Below, piece after piece: positions 7,222 to 11,885 of a stretch of 11,885 bases of DNA. The DNA is from Candidatus Gastranaerophilales bacterium. GTDB lineage: Bacteria; Cyanobacteriota; Vampirovibrionia; Gastranaerophilales; JAQUYY01. Within the stretch, counting starts at the first letter, position 1, and each line of letters begins with the position of its first letter. A program made the position numbers and the translations under genes. The stretch is taken from the NCBI GenBank assembly GCA_028691575.1, contig JAQUYY010000036.1, positions 1-11,885 of the forward strand. Direction: 5' to 3'. The notes under the pieces were generated by a model. That model saw only the letters and a program-made list of their open reading frames with translations. It searched no databases and had not been told where the DNA came from.

Positions 7222-9841
7222 TTGAGAATTGCAAACCCTTTCCTTGTCTTACCCAAACCCTTAAAACGCATCCGTCAGGAACATTATGCTCCGCGCGCAT
7301 AAGATATTTTCCGTTGTCCGAGGTCATACGCTTTAAAGCATCCCGGATCAAACGCTGCTTTAATGGCTTCCCTTTACGGAACAGTTTTTCATGGTCGAGC
7401 CAGACATATTCAGGCAGATCCAGGGTAATGATCACCTTCGGAGGGTTCGCCTCAAGCAATAGCGCGTCGTCGATCGCCACCTTGTCCGAAGTAAAATCGA
7501 ACCAATGCACAAGCCCGAAAGTGGGCGGTAAACGGCCTGTCAGCAGATAGAAGACCGGAATATTCGGAAAAGTGAATATCCTCTCGTCCCCGACGGTGCT
7601 TTCCTTGACGATATCCACGGTTTCCGTGATCAGGCGTATATCATCTTCGGGCAAATAAAATCCGTTCAAAAGCCTGATCTTGACCGGGGATATTGACTGG
7701 CGTATGTCGGGAACGGAAAGTCCCCACCATTTATACGGTCCGTTGTATTTCTGCGCCGTCATAAAAAGCAGCAGGCCGAAACACGAAAAGAAGAAAACCG
7801 CTTTTGAAAGAAAATTGAACGGCCGCGGGAAATAAAATAGATAACTAAAGACAAGCCCCAGCCCCAGGAAAGCGCCTGCGGTAGCGAACCCTCCGGATGT
7901 ACCGGTGCCGTAAAGCAATCCCAGAGACAACGCGGCGATAAGAAACCCGCTATGATCGCCCGTATGTCGCCTGAATACCCTTGCGGCCAGATAAACCACC
8001 GCTGTCCCGGCTGAAACGACGGTCACCAGCATAATAAGCGAATAATAGAGCTCAATGAACACAACCGAAGAAAGAATATCCCCGGCAAAAAGTATTTCAA
8101 AATACGGGTAGATCACGCATAAAACTGCGGCTGCGGATATAAAATACAGAAGCATAATATGGTTTTCGTCATTCAGGGCGGTCAACGGAGGATTTTTAGC
8201 CGCTATCTTTGGCGTGATGATCAAAGAGACAGCGGCGAGCAGGGATAAACCCGCGCAAATGTAGAGCGCGATAATATTGTGCGGGGTCATTAATCTCGGG
8301 AACCAGGCGGACAATATCGCGGCCCAGCAGCCTTTGGCGGCGATAGAATCCAGCAAGACCTGTAGTATAAAAGGCTGTAAAGCCGAGTTAAAAAACAGCC
8401 AGATTACCAATACTATCAGCGGAACAAGTATACCGCAGAGGTAAACGCAAAAATTACGGAAACGTTTTGAATTATTATTTCCCGCGGTCAGCGCCATAAA
8501 GGCAAAAGAAAGAAAAACAACCACCATCAAACCGTTGCTGTGCTTTATAAGCAGCGCCAGGCAGGCGAAAAAACCGGAGAAAAACGCGCATAACGGGATT
8601 TTAACGTTCCCCTCTCCCGCGCGCGATGAATTACAGGCATCAAAATGACAGAGCATAAAATACAGTGCCGCCAGGGCATACAACGTGAAAAAATGCAGCA
8701 AATCATAATTTATGAACGCGGTGCCGGACTGCTGAAAGATAACGCTTACCGCAGTCGCCAAAACGGCGGCAAAAACCGGCAAGAGCCTTAAATACAGTAA
8801 ATACAATACGCCGGTTATGAATAACGCGGTGATCAATCCCGCGACCCTTAATGCCAGAAAACCCTGCCCGAATAATTGCATAAAAGCCGCCATCTGAAGC
8901 GGGTATAACGGAGGCAACATAAAATGAAAATCGCGATAAGGCATCGCGCCCCGCAGAATATATTCCGCATAAACGGAAAACCAACCTTCCGACAAAGGAA
9001 AATACCTGTTAAAAATGATAAGATTGTAACAGCCCACGACCGCCGCGGCCGCCAGCAGGCCTAATATCCGCACTCGATGAAAGTAAATAAACGCCTTCAA
9101 CCTTTTTAGTCCCTTCAATAAACCCGGAATGTCCTTGAATATCAATTTAAAGAGCGAAAACAACAAAAGGAATAAAAATAGATATCCCGCGGCCATAAAT
9201 CCCGCGTTAGCGCGGAGAATAGTATATTCAATACTGAAATCGGATATCTCCCCTTTATACCTCCGTTCTTTGTTGTATCCGGTGCCGACGGCGATATCGG
9301 TCACGCGGTACCTTATGTTCTTATCGATATCGCGCAGCACGCGTTTACCGTTTACAATCACTTCTATTTCGTTATTCTCCACGGATATGTTGACCCGATA
9401 AGTCTCGTTCACGCGGATATCCGTAAGAACAGTGTACCGCCTTTCTTCAATCCTTCCCGGCAGGCGTCCGGCAAAAACGTCAAACGCCGCTTTATCGCTA
9501 CCCGGAGGGGCGTATAATTCCGCTCTTATCCCTCTCCCATTGGAGGCAGTCTGGAAAATGTTGCCGTAATATAAACCGGACGGTTTCATTCGAAAGGAAA
9601 TGACTGTCTTTTGCGGACGGATCTTTTCTTTCTCACGGAATTCTTTCAATGCGGAAAGGCCGGGGTCCGGGGAATCGCTGTTGAAGTATATCCCTGAATG
9701 AGAGACCACTTTGCAGGCATGAGCGCGCACTACCGGCAAAAAATAAAGCTGGCAGCAAAGCGCTGTGGCGCTTACAGCCAGCAGAAGACTGTAAAAAAGC
9801 CTTATTCTGGGAATCGTGCCGGATTCAGGCATAGCGCGCAA
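7205..9841 (-). CDS. LamG-like domain / GT-C (PMT/ArnT-like) glycosyltransferase fusion protein
   Basis: 878 residues. Helix 1 (15-38) leads to a LamG-like domain (about 45-207) with SFRMKPSGLYYGNIFQT (82-98), TDIAVGTGYN (181-190) and YKGEISDFSIEYT (195-207). Helix 2 (212-234) and a basic cytoplasmic loop (235-258) join it directly to a GT-C core without the four-helix bundle of its neighbour. The core starts at helix 3 (258-277). Its first outer loop, SEGWFSVYAEYILRG then PYRDF and PPLYP (284-314), matches the acidic-residue loop of the glycosyltransferase family 39/ArnT-like (PMT_2) group. The soluble end (about 740-878), with VDIVKEST, IFTFPN, YLLTGRLPP and ANPPKVII, is typical of bacterial members of that group. 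Such enzymes use polyprenyl-phosphate sugars outside the cytoplasmic membrane. The gene begins three bases after the dehydratase stop and overlaps the next gene by 17 bases. Exact donor and acceptor are unknown. Confidence 0.85.
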   Translation of the reverse strand: MRAMPESGTIPRIRLFYSLLLAVSATALCCQLYFLPVVRAHACKVVSHSGIYFNSDSPDPGLSALKEFREKEKIRPQKTVISFRMKPSGLYYGNIFQTASNGRGIRAELYAPPGSDKAAFDVFAGRLPGRIEERRYTVLTDIRVNETYRVNISVENNEIEVIVNGKRVLRDIDKNIRYRVTDIAVGTGYNKERRYKGEISDFSIEYTILRANAGFMAAGYLFLFLLLFSLFKLIFKDIPGLLKGLKRLKAFIYFHRVRILGLLAAAAVVGCYNLIIFNRYFPLSEGWFSVYAEYILRGAMPYRDFHFMLPPLYPLQMAAFMQLFGQGFLALRVAGLITALFITGVLYLLYLRLLPVFAAVLATAVSVIFQQSGTAFINYDLLHFFTLYALAALYFMLCHFDACNSSRAGEGNVKIPLCAFFSGFFACLALLIKHSNGLMVVVFLSFAFMALTAGNNNSKRFRNFCVYLCGILVPLIVLVIWLFFNSALQPFILQVLLDSIAAKGCWAAILSAWFPRLMTPHNIIALYICAGLSLLAAVSLIITPKIAAKNPPLTALNDENHIMLLYFISAAAVLCVIYPYFEILFAGDILSSVVFIELYYSLIMLVTVVSAGTAVVYLAARVFRRHTGDHSGFLIAALSLGLLYGTGTSGGFATAGAFLGLGLVFSYLFYFPRPFNFLSKAVFFFSCFGLLLFMTAQKYNGPYKWWGLSVPDIRQSISPVKIRLLNGFYLPEDDIRLITETVDIVKESTVGDERIFTFPNIPVFYLLTGRLPPTFGLVHWFDFTSDKVAIDDALLLEANPPKVIITLDLPEYVWLDHEKLFRKGKPLKQRLIRDALKRMTSDNGKYLMRAEHNVPDGCVLRVWVRQGKGLQFSNADKE

Positions 9842-9844
9842 CTA

Positions 9845-10816
9845 TTAACTCCACAGTTTAGAATACCATTTCACGGCGTTATTTACCCCTTTATGAACAT
9901 CCGTGGCTGGTTTCCATCCCAGCATTTTCCGCGCCTTGCGGGAATCCAGATATTGGTGCCTGATCTCATACTTTGCCTTGTTCAATATCCGATAGTCAGG
10001 CCGCCCTTTCAACACCTTCCTTATCTTGTTCAAGAGCTCTATTACCGTAAGAGGATTTTCATCGCTAAAATTAAAGGCTTCCCCGTTTAAGTTGAGTTTT
10101 TTAAGTTTTTCCGCCAGCAAAATATAGCCGTTTACTATATCGTCAACATAGACATAATCGCGCGTGAATTTGCCGTCGCTGCGTATATCCAGTATTTGGG
10201 CAGACAAGCCGCAACGGATAGCGTCCGGGACTATACGGGAAAGATTAAAATCGCCCGGGCCGTAGATGTTACCGCAACGGGTTATCGCCAGGGGAAGGCC
10301 GTAGGCGTGGGCGTAGCTATGCGCTATCAGATCCGCGCAGCTTTTAGAGGCGTCGTAAGGGTTCCTCCCTTGTAAAGGCGCATTTTCGGTATAAGGTAGC
10401 TTCTTATGGCTCCCATAGGCTTTATCGCTTGAAGCGACAACCACGGCTTCCATCCCACCCTGCTGCCGCGCCGCTTCCAGGACTTCCCATGTCCCGGCGA
10501 TATTCGTCTCGAATGTGCGCCGCGGATTATTATGACTCCGCCCCACGATCGCCTCCGCGGCCAGGTGAAAAATAACATTTATGGAATGTTTCTTTAATAT
10601 CCTGGAAACCAGGGCGTAATTCGCCACGCTGCCTTTATAAACAGTAATTTTCCGGTAATCTTGCGCTGTCAGAAGAGTATCTTTGCGGAAGGTTTTTATG
10701 TCTAAGCCGGCGATCTTGGCGCCGGATTTAAGCATAGCACGGGTAAGATTAGAACCTAAGAACCCTTCGAAACCGGTAATCAAAACTCGCTTATTTCTCC
10801 AGAATGATCTTCTCAT
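9845..10816 (-). CDS. rfbG: NAD-dependent sugar-nucleotide dehydratase, probably CDP-glucose 4,6-dehydratase
   Basis: 323 residues of the extended short-chain dehydrogenase/reductase family, soluble and cytoplasmic. The Rossmann dinucleotide motif TGFEGFLG is at 14-21 and HLAAEA at 84-89. The catalytic set is SSDKAYG (129-135) and Y154-x3-K158 (YDASK). Further family signatures are GNIYGPGDFNLSR (182-194) and RDYVYVDDIVNGY (219-231). The FWxxKRVLITG opening, the SDK in place of the TDE/TDV seen in dTDP-glucose dehydratases, and position directly after a glucose-1-phosphate cytidylyltransferase gene all point to CDP-glucose as substrate. The product would be CDP-4-keto-6-deoxyglucose, precursor of CDP-linked 3,6-dideoxyhexoses and related sugars. 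It is shorter than classical RfbG proteins (about 355 residues), so a related epimerase or dehydratase acting on another nucleotide sugar remains possible. AAAGGA six bases before the ATG is a good Shine-Dalgarno site. The gap to the previous gene is 19 bases. Confidence 0.8.
   Translation of the reverse strand: MRRSFWRNKRVLITGFEGFLGSNLTRAMLKSGAKIAGLDIKTFRKDTLLTAQDYRKITVYKGSVANYALVSRILKKHSINVIFHLAAEAIVGRSHNNPRRTFETNIAGTWEVLEAARQQGGMEAVVVASSDKAYGSHKKLPYTENAPLQGRNPYDASKSCADLIAHSYAHAYGLPLAITRCGNIYGPGDFNLSRIVPDAIRCGLSAQILDIRSDGKFTRDYVYVDDIVNGYILLAEKLKKLNLNGEAFNFSDENPLTVIELLNKIRKVLKGRPDYRILNKAKYEIRHQYLDSRKARKMLGWKPATDVHKGVNNAVKWYSKLWS
9849..9852 (-). promoter_or_regulatory. ribosome binding site that favours a TTG start
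   Basis: GGAG lies seven bases before TTG at 9841, the best spacing available. The first in-frame ATG, at 9832, would have a 16-base spacer. The TTG was therefore chosen as start of the large lectin/glycosyltransferase gene, giving three extra residues. The site overlaps the end of the dehydratase gene (stop at 9847-9845), which suggests coupled translation. Confidence 0.6.
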
Positions 10817-10835
10817 ATAAATTCCTTTAAATTTC

Positions 10836-11609
10836 TTAACGATATATCATCCAGGGGGGATTTTCCTTTTCCCAGAGCTCTTCCAGTTCTATCTTGTCAC
10901 GCAGGGTGTCCATGCATTTCCAGAACCCGGTATGTCTATAGGCATTCAATTGGCAGGATTTAGACAATTTCTCCAGAGGATCTCTTTCCCATATCGATGA
11001 GTCGTCTCCAATATAATCAAAAACCGCCGGTTCCAACACGAAAAACCCGCCGTTTATCCACGCCCCGTCGCCCCTGGGTTTTTCCAGAAAAGAATGGACT
11101 TTACCGGAATCGCCTATATTCAGGGCCCCGAACCTGCCGGCGATCTGCACCGCGGTAATGGTAGCTTCCTTCCCACTTTTTTTATGGAACGCTATCAATT
11201 CTTTGATATTTATGTCTCCTACCCCGTCCCCATACGTAAGCAGGAAGGTCCCGTTTTTAACATATTCCTTTATGCGCTTAATCCTGCCTCCAGTCATAGT
11301 ATTCAAACCTGTATCAATTAAAGTAACCTTCCACGGTTCGGCTTTAGACCCGAGAACGTTCATCTGATTGTTTGAGAGATCCAGCTCGATGTCTGAAGAA
11401 TGCAAGAAATAATTGGCGAAATATTCCTTGATCACGTATCCTTTATAACCAAGGCAAATTATAAAGTCATTGAAGCCGTAATGTGAATAAAGCTTCATTA
11501 TATGCCAGATAATCGGTTTACCTCCGATCTCGATCATCGGTTTGGGAATACTGCCTGTTTCTTCGCTGATCCTTGTCCCTCTGCCGCCTGCTAATATGAC
11601 GACTTTCAT
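10836..11609 (-). CDS. rfbF: glucose-1-phosphate cytidylyltransferase
   Basis: 257 residues, the usual length for RfbF. The enzyme joins CTP and glucose-1-phosphate to give CDP-glucose and pyrophosphate, the entry to CDP-deoxysugars. The N-terminus carries the nucleotidyltransferase signature LAGGRGTR (6-13), EETGSIPKPM (16-25, with the sugar-phosphate-site lysine) and IGGKPIIWHIMKLYSHYG (27-44). FIICLGYKGYVIKEYF follows (49-64), which is very characteristic of this family and separates it from the dTDP- and UDP-glucose enzymes. Also visible are LTYGDGVGDI (124-133), with a metal-binding Asp, and FLEKPRGDGAWINGGFFVLEP, also family-typical. A strong AAGGAG precedes the ATG by nine bases. It is the first complete gene of the run, so the promoter for the whole cluster may lie just upstream, although none is convincing by eye. 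Confidence 0.93.
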   Translation of the reverse strand: MKVVILAGGRGTRISEETGSIPKPMIEIGGKPIIWHIMKLYSHYGFNDFIICLGYKGYVIKEYFANYFLHSSDIELDLSNNQMNVLGSKAEPWKVTLIDTGLNTMTGGRIKRIKEYVKNGTFLLTYGDGVGDINIKELIAFHKKSGKEATITAVQIAGRFGALNIGDSGKVHSFLEKPRGDGAWINGGFFVLEPAVFDYIGDDSSIWERDPLEKLSKSCQLNAYRHTGFWKCMDTLRDKIELEELWEKENPPWMIYR

Positions 11610-11618
11610 TTTTAGTCA

Positions 11619-11624
11619 CTCCTT
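11619..11624 (-). promoter_or_regulatory. strong Shine-Dalgarno site of rfbF
   Basis: AAGGAG on the coding strand, nine bases before the ATG at 11609, is the strongest ribosome binding site in the window and fixes the rfbF start. A weak extended -10-like TGCTATTTT lies just upstream, but it has no matching -35 element and would leave almost no leader, so I do not call a promoter. Confidence 0.6.
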
Positions 11625-11679
11625 TTAGAAAAATAGCATGTAAGACAGGCGTTTTGTTATCGTCTGCTTGCCGGAGGCT

Positions 11680-11868
11680 CTACGCGGTGAACTGCTTCCC
11701 CATCGCGGCCGCGAGTTTCGCCGGATCCTCGATCAGGTCGGTGGCAGACCAGGCGTCAAGGCAGTAATACTCCGCCCCCAGGATTAACGGCTGCCTCATT
11801 TTACCGGGATCGGAACACACCAGGAGAAAGAAAATCCAAATACAATGCGTTAGGATAACACTGCCTTA
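11680..11868 (-). pseudogene. unrecognised open frame, possible C-terminal remnant of an upstream gene
   Basis: Reading towards rfbF, this frame is open for 62 codons between a TAA (11868-11866) and a TAG (11682-11680). From the internal ATG at 11799 it gives 39 residues beginning MRQPLILGAEYYCLDAW and ending in an Ala-rich tail (AKLAAAMGKQFTA). The wording looks like real protein rather than chance: it has GC-rich codons, a balanced mix of residues and an amphipathic end. However, it is too short to stand alone, has no ribosome binding site before the ATG, and matches no family I can name. It may be the broken 3' end of a gene that once stood before the sugar cluster. The rest of 11610-11885 shows no gene, no RNA gene and no clear terminator hairpin. 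Confidence 0.3.
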
Positions 11869-11885
11869 GCCATGTGGATTTCCCC

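Noticed and set aside
8703..10578. Frames at 8703-8984, 9129-9401, 9698-10090 and 10327-10578
   Set aside because: All lie in other frames of the 878-residue protein or the dehydratase, whose motifs prove the true frame.
11094..11367. Plus-strand frames opposite rfbF
   Set aside because: rfbF is intact with all family motifs; the opposite-strand frames have no protein-like features.
11625..11680. Promoter or terminator hairpin before rfbF
   Set aside because: Only a weak -10-like element and a 4-5 bp imperfect inverted repeat (AGAC/GTCT) are present; not enough to call either.

Overview
The window is a one-directional block of sugar and cell-surface genes, all read from the minus strand (right to left). 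The base composition is moderate, around 45% GC in hand-counted lines, with one clearly AT-rich stretch. Starts are a mix of ATG and TTG behind Shine-Dalgarno sites, and genes are packed with overlaps or gaps of a few bases. This is bacterial, most likely a Gram-negative or candidate-phylum genome (an Omnitrophota/PVC-like source would fit the style, but that is an impression, not a demonstration). No RNA gene, CRISPR array, transposase or integrase is visible.

Layout in transcription order. About 11610-11885 holds no complete gene that I recognise, only the possible C-terminal end of an upstream reading frame (11680-11868). Next come a glucose-1-phosphate cytidylyltransferase (rfbF-type, 10836-11609) and a short-chain dehydrogenase/reductase dehydratase of CDP-glucose 4,6-dehydratase type (9845-10816). 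Together these would make CDP-glucose and then CDP-4-keto-6-deoxyglucose. Two very large membrane proteins follow (7205-9841 and 4570-7221). Each has one N-terminal membrane anchor, a concanavalin/LamG-like beta-sandwich domain, and then a polytopic GT-C-type glycosyltransferase core. After an AT-rich, unrelated polytopic protein (2571-4544) comes a third lectin-bearing membrane protein (1211-2482) that lacks a catalytic core. The core appears to be encoded by the next, overlapping gene (1-1227, cut by the window edge).

Working together (inference): a CDP-deoxyhexose pathway is coupled to a set of integral-membrane glycosyltransferases whose lectin domain sits on the same, extracytoplasmic, side as their active site. 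That would suit late modification or assembly of a surface glycan, with the lectin domain gripping the acceptor or growing chain. GT-C enzymes normally use polyprenyl-phosphate sugars, so an intermediate transferase outside the window would be needed to link the two parts.

The most interesting points are: (1) a family of tandem lectin/GT-C paralogues with the same front module on different cores; (2) the third paralogue, split exactly in a predicted cytoplasmic loop into two overlapping genes, with an A7G4 run at the junction; (3) an AT-rich island that has replaced the last ~70 codons of one paralogue and left a possible gene stump on its other side.
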